From assembly GCA_023647555.1 (NCBI GenBank), contig JALRLY010000197.1:1-13086 (forward strand): a stretch of 13,086 nt of DNA, read 5' to 3'. The stretch is from Pancytospora philotis. Taxonomy: Eukaryota; Microsporidia. Made by a program: the position numbers and the translations under genes. The notes beneath the pieces were generated by a model. That model searched no databases. It had not been told where the DNA came from and saw only the letters and a list, made by a program, of their open reading frames with translations. Positions 5,458-13,086 of this stretch are shown here, one piece after another. Position 1 is the first letter of the stretch, and each line of letters starts with the position of its first letter.

Positions 5458-8400
5458 GCCGATGGTGGTGTGCGCGAGCGACGATCCATCGGAGCAAAAA
5501 GCCGCTGGTCCTTCATCTTTCAACAGTACCAGCTGGCCAGCCCAAAAAAGATAGCCAAGCATATTAGGGCTCTTGAAACAGTCCAGGTACCGGGGCTATC
5601 TCAAGAAGAAGCGGAGGCCGCATAAAGAAGTTTCTCGGTCAAGAGGATCAGAAAGCAACGCGGTGCCTACACGCGCGTCAGCTTTAAAACAGAAGAACAT
5701 GGCGGAGTCTCAATAATCGCTGCCACAAAAATCATAAGAAGAGTAAGCGAGACGATCGGAGCCCGCTGGGACGACGCGAAACCCAGCATACCCAAAAGCG
5801 AGTCGGCCAACGCGGGGGCGCGCTGGGACGTTGTAACACTGAACATCAACTCCCTCAAAAACAAAGTTGAGGAGGTGGCCTACCACCTGAACAGAACCAA
5901 ACCGATGGTCATATGCATGCAAGAGACGCGGGCATCACCGGAGGGAAAACCGACACACCTACCAGGGTACAACGTGGTCGAAGTAAAAGCGAGCGATCAA
6001 GGGCACGGACTCCTGGTTGGCCTGCGAGAAGGGGTGGAGGCACACATGAAAACTGTGCACGAATCCCCTAACATCCTGGTAGTCAAGGTGGCTAGCAGGA
6101 CAGAAAGCATCTGCATTGCGAATGTATACCTACACTGCAATGGGCTGCAAAGAAGCAGCACACTACTCGGTGTGGCAAAACTACTTAAAAAAGTAGCAGA
6201 TGACTCCATGGCTCCAAAGCTGGTGCTGTCAGGCGACTGGAATACGTCCCCAGACGTGCTGGCGAAGAGCCTTACCGAAAACGGGGCAACAGCCTCCATG
6301 GAGCAGACCCCGAACAGAGGCACAAGGTACCTCGTACACGAGGACCAGAACGAGCGCATAATCGACTATGCGATCTCAAGCACACATGGGCTCATTGAGT
6401 CACAGGAGCGTCTCACAGACTGGATGATCTCGGACCACATGCCAGTACGAGTGACCCTCAAGGCCACGTGCGAAGAGGAGGCCACGGTCTCTGAAATCTC
6501 CTTTGACAGGGAGGCACTGAAGGAGAGGACAATTGCCCTATCCCTCAAAAAATACCAGTATAGCTGCATCAGTGCAGATATGAGCGGGGCCGAAGCGGCA
6601 ACATCACTCCAGAGCGAAATTCTCCAGCTTGCAGGAGAACACAAACTACTTACCCCGAAGGACAAGCCGAAGAGAGGCATGACCCTTTCGAAAAAAACCA
6701 GGTCTCTTATTGAGGCAAAGCGGAAGCTCGCCGCCAAGCAAGGGGGCGAGCAAGCCCGGGAGCAGATCGCAGCCATCAAAGCCGAGATTGCCAAAGAAAT
6801 CCAGCGACTAAGACGGGTTGGATACCAAAAATTCATCGAAAAAGGCCAGAAGCACATCACCGACGGCGACAGCCGAGCCATGTGGAAATGGTCCAAAAAG
6901 CACTGCGGCATGAGCAGAGGAGGACTAGCAACAGGCCCCATCCAGGACCTGGAAGCTAACAAGTTAGCAACAGAGCTTGCAGCTAAAATTGAGGTGTGGC
7001 GTAAACACTTCGCAAGCCTGGCACAACTGCCAGACAGTACTTGCCTGGCAGTGGGCCCGGCAGGTGAGAAAAGCTGTGAGGCGATCACCGACAAGCCAGT
7101 CACCTGGGATGAGATCTGGTTTGAACTGCAAAGGACGGGGCGGGGCAAGGCCACAGGCAAAGACTTGATTCCGAGTGAAGTATACAAACTCGTGGAGAAA
7201 GAGGAACAACCAGACTCGAATCTGGCCAAAGCACTTCTTCTAGTAGTGAACAGAGTGTTCGCGGAAGGAGTGGTGCCAAACGAATGGAGAGACTGCCTCG
7301 TGGTCCCGATATTCAAAAAGGGGGACGCTACGGACCCGAACAACTACAGAGGGATAGCTCTGATGAGCACCATGCTGAAAGTAGTCTGCAAGGTAATAGC
7401 CCGCAGACTGCAGAAGGCCAACGAAGCCTTCTCGCTTATAAGGCGAGAACAGGTGGGGTTCATCTAACGGGAAGAATGCCCAGGACAGGCGGCGTGTCTC
7501 GTCGAGATATGCCAACGAAGAATGCGCGCGGGCCAGCCATGTGTACTGTGCTTCCTCGATCTTAGGAAGGCATATGACCTGGTTCCACACGACAGGCTCC
7601 TGCTGAAGCTGGAGCAGAAGGGGATAGGCAGCGTCATGCTGAAATTCATCCGCTCTCTATATGAAGAGAACTGGATGCGAGTGAAAGTCGGACCAGATGT
7701 GTCCGACAGCTTCAAAATCCTCAGAGGAGTGAGACAAGGATGCCCAACATCCCCGCTGATCTTCAACCTGTTCATAGATGACCTGCTCGAGGAGTGCAGG
7801 GGCATATCAGTGCCGGGCCTGCAGAGTCCAGTCGCAGGACTGAACTTTGCAGACGACACAGTGCTTTTCGCCGATGGCGACGAACGAATGAGTGCAACGC
7901 TACAGACTGTAGCAAAATGGATGGAGACGAACTCCATGGAGGTGAATGCAGCGAAGTGCGGCGTCATGAGAGTCGACTTTGACGAAACGGATGCCAGTCG
8001 ATACCCTCGGCTGAAGTTCCAAAACGACGAGATACCGAACGTAGAGTACTACACCTACCTAGGCATTCAAATAAATTCCAGGATGGACCTGGACGAGATG
8101 GCCAAACACCGTGTTCGCAAAGCTGAGGCTCTAGAGCACGGACTTGCCAAAACCTTGAGCAACCCGAAGGTGCCCGCCATCATGAAGGTACTGCTCATAA
8201 AAGGGATGCTGGTACCGTCGCTGCTGTATGGGGCGGAAGTATTTGGCATGCAGGCCGCGAGGCTAAACAACCTCAAGAGAGTGCTCGACCGGGCGATTGG
8301 TCGAGTCGTCGGCAAGGCGAAGTTCTCACGAGCAAGGGTGCACGAGGAACTCAATATCCCTGTCATCGAAATTGCTGCTGCAGCCAACAGGGCACGCGGG

Positions 8401-9048
8401 CTTAGCAAGTGGGTAACGTCCCACGGAATTATCAGCGACCTGATTAAGTCAGTCGGAAGCCAGAGGGGCCTCAGAAACCCGACATGGGTTCAAGGCGCCT
8501 ACCTGTGGCTAAAGCGGTACATCGGTACCCAAAACGCAGACCCGAAAGCGGTGTCAGCGCAAGTTAAAAAGACACTTTTTAAAAAGAAGACCCAGAAAAA
8601 TAGAACCAACATCGGCAGGCTGGCGAGCAAGTACAAACTCGGCCAGGGCACAGTCCTACAACTAGTAGAGAAAAAGCGCCTAGCGAGTCAGACTGGACTG
8701 TAGTCACTGATGAAGATACGCGCAGGAACCTTCAGGTTCACAAATGAGATGGTACGCTGTGGCTGGATAAGTAGTGACCTACTTAATAAATGCATGTGCT
8801 GCCGACTCGAAGTCAGGGAGAGCTGGGAACACCTACTCCTCGACTGCCCGGCACTAGCCGAGGCTAGAGACAAATACATCAGACCTCATGAGGAAGGGGT
8901 AAAAATGGTCGCAGGACCCAAGAACCACAGGAGCAAGTTCATTAAGTGGCTCACAGGCGGGAGGGTGCATCTGATAAGCATGGCCGCGCAAACCGGAGTA
9001 GCTGCGATAGGGAAATTCCTTGCCGTAGCCATACTCCGCAGATTCTAG
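5458..9048 (+). pseudogene. LINE ORF2: APE endonuclease, reverse transcriptase, CCHC motif; three stops
   Basis: ORF2 nicks target DNA and reverse transcribes the element RNA there. From about 5818 the frame shows endonuclease motifs: VVTLNINSLKNK, CMQETR (Glu codon 5923), SGDWNTSP (Asp 6235), IIDYAISS and SDHMPV (Asp-His 6433-6438). The RT follows: VVPIFKKGDATDPNNYRGIA, motif A FLDLRKAYD (Asp 7558), motif B GVRQGCPTSPLIFNLFIDD, motif C FADD (7846-7857), then TYLGIQI. A CMCC...H...C cluster (8791-8845) matches the C-terminal zinc motif of LINEs. In-frame stops are TAA 5623, TAA 7465 (inside the RT, after EQVGFI) and TAG 8701. The same frame continues after each. The start is unclear: an ATG at 5456 is in another frame and stops at 5552, so a frameshift near the A-run at 5544-5549 is possible. 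The catalytic residues are intact. Confidence 0.85.
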
Positions 9049-9149
9049 CTGATCAGACAGTTGGAGAAAAATTAGGAGCCATAACTGATTGGCGTTAATC
9101 AAAGCAGCGTGGCTGTATGATTGGGGTGCAATCCCCAGAGGGTAAAAGG
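9049..9149 (+). other. LINE 3' untranslated region
   Basis: This is a non-coding stretch after the ORF2 stop. It contains GGGGTGCAATCCCC (9123-9136), a 4-bp stem with a 6-nt loop, followed by GGGTAAAAGGGGG, a short G/A-rich tail-like end. LINE 3' ends often carry a small stem-loop and simple repeats recognised by the RT, so the layout is suggestive. No poly-A and no target duplication are seen. Confidence 0.4.
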
Positions 9150-9248
9150 GGGAGTATTGGGGTGGTTTGGTGATGTTTGGGCCCGGGCATGTACGGAAGG
9201 AGTGGCGTGCTCATATTTTACACTTGTTGACCCCAAACCATTACTCCC
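9150..9248. repeat. Imperfect inverted repeat beside Tc1-C
   Basis: GGGAGTATTGG (9150-9160) is mirrored by CCATTACTCCC (9238-9248) with one mismatch. Further pairing of TTTGG with CCAAA follows after a 5-nt offset. The enclosed ~75 nt include TTTGGGCCCGGGC. It lies between the LINE end and the stop codon of the Tc1-C transposase. It may be the terminal region of Tc1-C or a small separate element. No matching copy is seen beyond the transposase N terminus. Confidence 0.4.
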
Positions 9249-9266
9249 TGTTTGATTAAACCTGCT

Positions 9267-10231
9267 TTATTTTTTTGGTATGTTGTCCCATAAGTCTTGT
9301 ATTACCTCCTTCAATTTGTCCAGTTTGGTAGGCTTATTTTTCAGTTTAGCATACCGCTGTTTTACATATTGCCTGACATGCTCGATCGGATTTAAGTCTG
9401 GTGAACAGCTAGGCCACTGCATTACATTGATGTTCGATGCGTAGATACAACTCTGAGCATACCTTGAGGTATGTTTGGGATCATTATCCTGTTGTAAAAT
9501 AATCTCGTCGGTATCTTTGTTGTGCAAACGCAACGTCCCGAGCAGCCCTGTTCCCACAATTTCGACGAATGATATGGCATTCATCGTTGATTCAATGAAC
9601 ACGAGCTTTCCTACCCCTCTGAAGTTATGGCGCCCCATACCATCACTGATCCTCCACCGAACTTAACCGCCTGCCTTACATGATAATTAAACACTGGCGT
9701 GGCAGAACGCCGATAAGACAGCCTAGGTCCATCACTACCAGATAAATTAATTTTACACTCGTCAGTAAAAATAACGTTATTCCAGTAGCTTTCAGGCATT
9801 CGCTGCATCTCCTTCGCGAAACGATGCCTGTTTTTCTTGTGGTCTGTTGTAAGGCGTGGTTTGAGAGGCCGCACACGATTAACAAACCCATGCTTTCTCA
9901 ATGTTCGCATAATTGCCGTCCGATGTAAGTCAACACCGGTGCCGTTTGAAATTAAATTTTTTAATTCCCTGAGTGATTTTAGTTCTGGTGTGTCGACATT
10001 CCGGAGTAGCAGCGTTTCCATTCTTTTTGTGACTTTTTGAGGTCGACCGCGTTGTGGGCTGTTTGCTCCTCGCGTCATATCAGAGGCTATATGCGAAACT
10101 GAGCCCACTCCTATTCCTGCCTATTGCGCTATGTTCTTTAGCGACAGACCGCGCGAGTATAATAATCTGACTTCTTGTCTGACTCTTTTGGAAATCGGTA
10201 CTGTTGGACCGACCTCTTCAGAAGAACTTAT
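9267..10231 (-). pseudogene. Tc1/mariner-type DD34E transposase (Tc1-C), broken by stop and frameshift
   Basis: Read on the minus strand from about 10231: an N-terminal helix-turn-helix region (KRVRQEVRLLYSRGLSLKN), an in-frame TAG at 10121-10123 in the recognition-helix region after NIAQ, then GIGVGSVSHIASD and the hinge RGRPQ. A second DNA-binding helix (LHRTAIMRTLRKHGFVNR) and the first catalytic Asp in VIFTDECKINL follow. After GGGSVMVWGAITSEG the frame shifts near 9617-9623, best explained by loss of one G from a G run. It continues with VGKLVFIEST, LQQDNDPKHT (second Asp) and SPDLNPIEHV (Glu), 34 residues between them: DD34E. HVR replaces the usual HVW/HLW. It ends in TAA at 9267. No Met is found at the N terminus, so the 5' end may be lost at the gypsy-3 junction. 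It is non-functional and differs from both other Tc1-type copies here. Confidence 0.87.
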
Positions 10232-10250
10232 TCAATAAATAACCCCTCTT

Positions 10251-11756
10251 ATGACCGAACACTCTTTCTCTGGTTCGGGTGGGACGCCGGCCTCTGGTGC
10301 TGGCCCCAATAATATGGCGATGATGACTAACAGTATACGCGCACAGTACGCATTCGACGGAACAGCGGCGGAGGACGTGGACGTCTTTGCAGGAGAGCTC
10401 GATTATTACCTCTCCGCTTTCAACTTTTCCCCCGACCAAAAAAAGTTTTCACTACGGTCGACTCTTCGGGGAGAGGCATTAGCGTGGTTCAGATCACAAC
10501 CGACTGACGCTACATACGAAGATCTGATGCAAAATCTGGTGACTCGATTCTCTCCACCAGACAAAATCATTACAGGAATCCGCCAGCTGGCTGCGCTGCG
10601 GCCCGAAGGAACTCGTTACTTGATGTTCTGTGATAATGCGAGATCTATCGCAACTCGCTGCGAGATACCCGTGATCGTGCTCATTGCGTTCACCATCATA
10701 GCTCTTCCAGAGCACGTGGGGACGTACATTACTATGGCAAGAAATGGCGGACCACTGACATGGGAGCTGGTGTACGAATCCTGTCGCAGAGTCGAAGGTA
10801 ACGCGAAGTCCCAAGCCCCAGCGGCAGCATTCCCAAGCCACTTGGTGGCAAGCGTGGACAAGGCTGGAACTGCTCGAAACAAGCTTCTATGCAAGTACTG
10901 TGGACGGACCAATCACAGCACGGATTACTGCTTTGAGTTAGCGGAGCGCAATAGACAAAAACCTCTCGACAAAAAGAAGTCTAAAACGAGTGGCGTTGCA
11001 CCGAGGTCCAGCCACGATCAGATCAGATCGTACTCAATCGAAGAAGTCGAAGAGAATAAAACTCAGGACGTTTATTTGTGTTTTCATTCATCGGGGGCGG
11101 CATCCACCGCAGTTATAGCTATAGGAAATAGAACTCTGAAATGCCTACTGGACTCAGGCTCGGATGTATGCTTATTGCGCACAGACCACGCAAGCACCCT
11201 TGGGCTAGAGATCGAGAAGATAGGCGTTCGGCTACGAGCGGCAGGTGGTAGTATACTGACAGTGAGGGGTATCGTACGGGATGTCCCATTTTCAATAGAC
11301 TCTGAGAAATGTGCAACCAACTTCATCATAGTTGATAACCTGGGCTGCGACGGCTTACTAGGACGGGATTTTCTTGTTAAACAGGGAACCACACTTACGT
11401 TCGGCAAGCATCCGCCTGTAGTAGGTTCAACTCGAAACACTGATATACAGATTCAGCACTGCATCGATACGGGGGACCACAAGCCCGTATCTGCAAGAAT
11501 TTACCGCCAAGGGCCCCAATTCGACAGTATCATTAGCGAAGAGATTGCCAAACTGCTTAAGCAAAAGATCATTCGACCTTCATTTAGCCCATGGGCATCC
11601 CCCGTTCTCTTAGTTCCTAAGAAGGACAGCAGCTGGAGGATGTGCATAGATTACAGGTCTTTGAATGAGTTGACGGTCAAGGATGCTTATCCGGTTCCTA
11701 CGGTAGAAGAGATACTGGGACGGCCAGGGAAAAGAGCACATAGTTCACAGCTATAG
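10251..11756 (+). pseudogene. gypsy-3 gag-protease and RT N terminus
   Basis: The first ~200 residues are a gag capsid-like region (blocks ALAWFRSQP and LVTRFSPP are typical of gypsy gags). A classic CX2CX4HX4C zinc knuckle, CKYCGRTNHSTDYC, starts at residue 214. The aspartic protease has CLLDSGSDVCLL (Asp 301) and, about 80 residues later, GLLGRDFL, the second conserved protease block. The RT N terminus follows: IIRPSFSPWASPVLLVPKKD, then WRMCIDYRSLNELTVKDAYP and PVPTVEEILGR. Homology ends near 11725, just before where the first RT catalytic Asp should be. The last residues to the TAG at 11754 are out-of-frame reading of the RNase H segment. The start may be the ATG at 10251 or the in-frame ATG at 10314. 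Gag and protease could still be made; RT could not. Confidence 0.85.
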
Positions 11757-13068
11757 CAAGAGTATGGAGAAGGCACAAAGGAATTACTCTGTTACAGATA
11801 AAGAATTACTAGCGATAGTCAAAACACTGGAGCACTTCAGAAAGTACTTAATAGGAAGATGTTTTACACTAAGAACAGATCACAAAGCACTGACATCGCT
11901 CCACAAATCTCAAAACTTGAACGCCAGATTAACACGATGGGCGTCCAAATTGCACGACTATCACTTCAATGTTGTGTATATCGAAGGAGAAAAGAACGCT
12001 GCCGATGGGTTAAGCAGATATACCCAGGAGGCGACACGAGGGCTAGCCGAGGTCAAAATCGTGGCTGAAGTGGACGAAGACGATAGACAGGGTATATTGA
12101 AGGAATACCATGAGCTGAGTGGGCATGGATCGGCAGCCACGATGAAATTTCTGCTACAGGGAAGATACACTTGGCCCACGTTACATAGAGATATTGACGA
12201 GTGGGTACAGCAGTGCACAGCCTGCCTACAAGCAGGGCATGCAAAAGTGAATTCGAGAAATCGAGTAGTAGAAACTTCGCGTCCCAACGAGCTATGGGAA
12301 ATGGATCTCATTGGACGCATCGACACAGACAAGAAGAAAGGACTGTTTGTGCCTGTCTGTGTAGACCACTTTACCAAATGGATAGAAGCAAGGACACTAG
12401 AAGATAAAAGTGCCATGACAGTTCAAGCTGCAATCGAAAGCATTGCGCAAGCAATAGGTGCACGACCAGAGCGTGTACACACGGACAATGGAACAGAGTT
12501 CAGAAATAGCGAGATCAAAAACTGGGCAGAGCGAGAACACGTACATTGGGAATATAGTTCTCCGTATCATCACGAAACAGTAGGGTGTGTGGAGCGAACG
12601 AATCAGACTCTCTGGGGAAAAGTCAAAGTCTTGAGTAAATTCGGGCAGCTGTCGTTGAAGAACGCGGTTAAAAAAGCAGCATATGGAGCGAACATTTCTT
12701 ACAATCGAGCGATAGGCACTTCTCCCTATATCGCAAGATTTGGTTGTAAACCTAGCTTACCTGTAGATAGTAAAATGAACACATATTGTATGCCAGACCT
12801 GCCCATGAACCATAACGCGATATTGAAAGGTATTCATGAACATCATGAGAGATATAAGCCAGCGATTATTAAGGGGTCTACCACCCTTAAGAGAGATATT
12901 GAGGTAGGTGAAAAAGTACTGATTTTCAAGCAGGTCCAACAAGGTAAGCTTGACCAAAGTTGGATCCCTGGATACTATGTCACTAAGCATATTGGAGATG
13001 ATGCTTACGAAGTCAGTGATGGCCAAAAGTCTTCACGACTTAACAAGATACATGTCAAGAGAGCATAA
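11727..13068 (+). pseudogene. gypsy-3 RNase H (partial) and complete integrase
   Basis: The frame differs from the gag frame. It opens with GKEHIVHSYSKSMEKAQRNY (about 11727 on), the conserved RNase H entry of Ty3/gypsy pol, then TDKELLAIVKTLEHFRKYL and FTLRTDHKALTSL. The integrase has an HHCC zinc module (HELSGH ... CTAC), and a DD35E core: Asp in WEMDLIG (12304), Asp in VHTDNGTEF (12484), Glu in VGCVERTNQT (12592), with 35 residues between the last two. The C terminus has VGEKVLIFKQ and SWIPGYYV, a GPY/F-like module. It ends in TAA at 13066. No ATG exists at the fusion point; the first is at 11764 within RNase H, so expression would need readthrough or frameshift. Integrase residues appear intact, unlike RT. 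Confidence 0.86.
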
Positions 13069-13077
13069 CGATTTTAT

Positions 13078-13085
13078 GAGGGGAA
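13078..13085 (+). other. Polypurine tract of gypsy-3
   Basis: GAGGGGAA lies 9 bp after the integrase stop and ends one base before the window edge. It parallels the gypsy-2 arrangement, where the tract also sits 9 bp after the stop and abuts TGTTG. The final T (13086) is probably the first base of the 3' LTR. Confidence 0.65.
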
Positions 13086-13086
13086 T

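Larger units (their letters stand above)
4286..9149 (+). mobile_element. Non-LTR retrotransposon (LINE) with ORF1 and APE-RT ORF2
   Basis: The element has a two-ORF layout: ORF1, then ORF2 with an N-terminal endonuclease, central reverse transcriptase and C-terminal CCHC motif, all on the plus strand. No RNase H domain is recognisable. The 5' boundary is approximate: gypsy-2 integrase homology on the opposite strand ends near 4285, and ORF1 runs across that point. The 3' boundary is set where an inverted repeat begins at 9150. No clear poly-A tail or target duplication is visible. ORF2 has three in-frame stops and no obvious frameshift from the endonuclease onward, so this copy is dead but not heavily decayed. 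I do not assign a clade. Confidence 0.75.
10251..13086 (+). mobile_element. Ty3/gypsy retrotransposon (gypsy-3), internally deleted, no LTR in window
   Basis: Gag, protease, a short RT start, RNase H, integrase and a polypurine tract occur in the usual Ty3/gypsy order, but the RT core is missing. The 5' LTR, primer site and leader are not visible: gag begins about 20 bp after the Tc1-C reading ends. The 3' LTR should start at the last base of the window. Gag and pol share one frame up to the deletion. It differs in sequence from gypsy-1 (distinct gag, a true CCHC knuckle and DSGS rather than DTGA protease). Confidence 0.82.

Noticed and set aside
6366..7343. A 325-codon antisense open frame within the LINE ORF2
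   Set aside because: It lies opposite the endonuclease-RT frame, is Ser/Leu rich and has no domain signal, so it is a chance frame.
9110..9140. tRNA-like T-arm (GGGGTGCAATCCCC)
   Set aside because: The loop is 6 nt instead of 7, the GTTCGA box is absent, and no acceptor or anticodon stems pair around it.
1..13086. CRISPR array, bacterial operon or phage/defence system
   Set aside because: There are no short regularly spaced repeats and no bacterial gene families. All recognisable coding sequence belongs to eukaryotic transposable elements.

Overview
This window is a dense mosaic of nested eukaryotic transposable elements. I see no host gene, rRNA, tRNA or CRISPR array. Three element classes are present: Ty3/gypsy-type LTR retrotransposons, Tc1/mariner (IS630-like, DD34E) DNA transposons, and one non-LTR retrotransposon (LINE) with an APE-type endonuclease and a reverse transcriptase. 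These classes and the TATA-like boxes point to a eukaryotic genome. Intronless element genes and single-ORF gag-pol would fit a microsporidian or an invertebrate, but the host cannot be named from this sequence.

Layout. 1-198 is a Tc1-type transposase fragment (Tc1-A), cut by the start of an LTR (199-262). 283-2159 is the gag, protease and early RT of a plus-strand gypsy element (gypsy-1) with one in-frame TAG. It is interrupted at about 2159/2160 by a minus-strand LTR of a second gypsy element (gypsy-2), running from 3912 down to 2160. That LTR is split by a GC-rich mariner-like element (2232-3716) with TA target duplications, roughly 200-nt hairpin-forming terminal inverted repeats and an open 338-codon transposase. 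On the minus strand after the LTR are gypsy-2's polypurine tract and the C-terminal part of its integrase (3932 to about 4285).

About 4286-9149 is the LINE: ORF1 (to 5411), a 13-C tract, and ORF2 with endonuclease, RT and a C-terminal CCHC motif, interrupted by in-frame stops. 9150-9248 holds an imperfect inverted repeat. 9267-10231 (minus) is a broken Tc1 transposase (Tc1-C) with one stop and one frameshift. 10251 to the end is a third gypsy element (gypsy-3) whose gag, protease and early RT are joined directly to RNase H and integrase by an internal deletion of the RT core. Its polypurine tract ends at the window edge, so its 3' LTR should start just outside.

Insertion order inferred from nesting: Tc1-A, then gypsy-1, then gypsy-2 into gypsy-1 pol, then the mariner into the gypsy-2 LTR. 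The LINE joins gypsy-2's integrase. Only the mariner transposase looks open and possibly functional; every other element is truncated or broken. The most interesting structures are the mariner's self-complementary ends with paired substitutions, a 26-bp LTR palindrome that coincides with a breakpoint, the RT-core deletion in gypsy-3, and nonsense codons that are all TAA or TAG.
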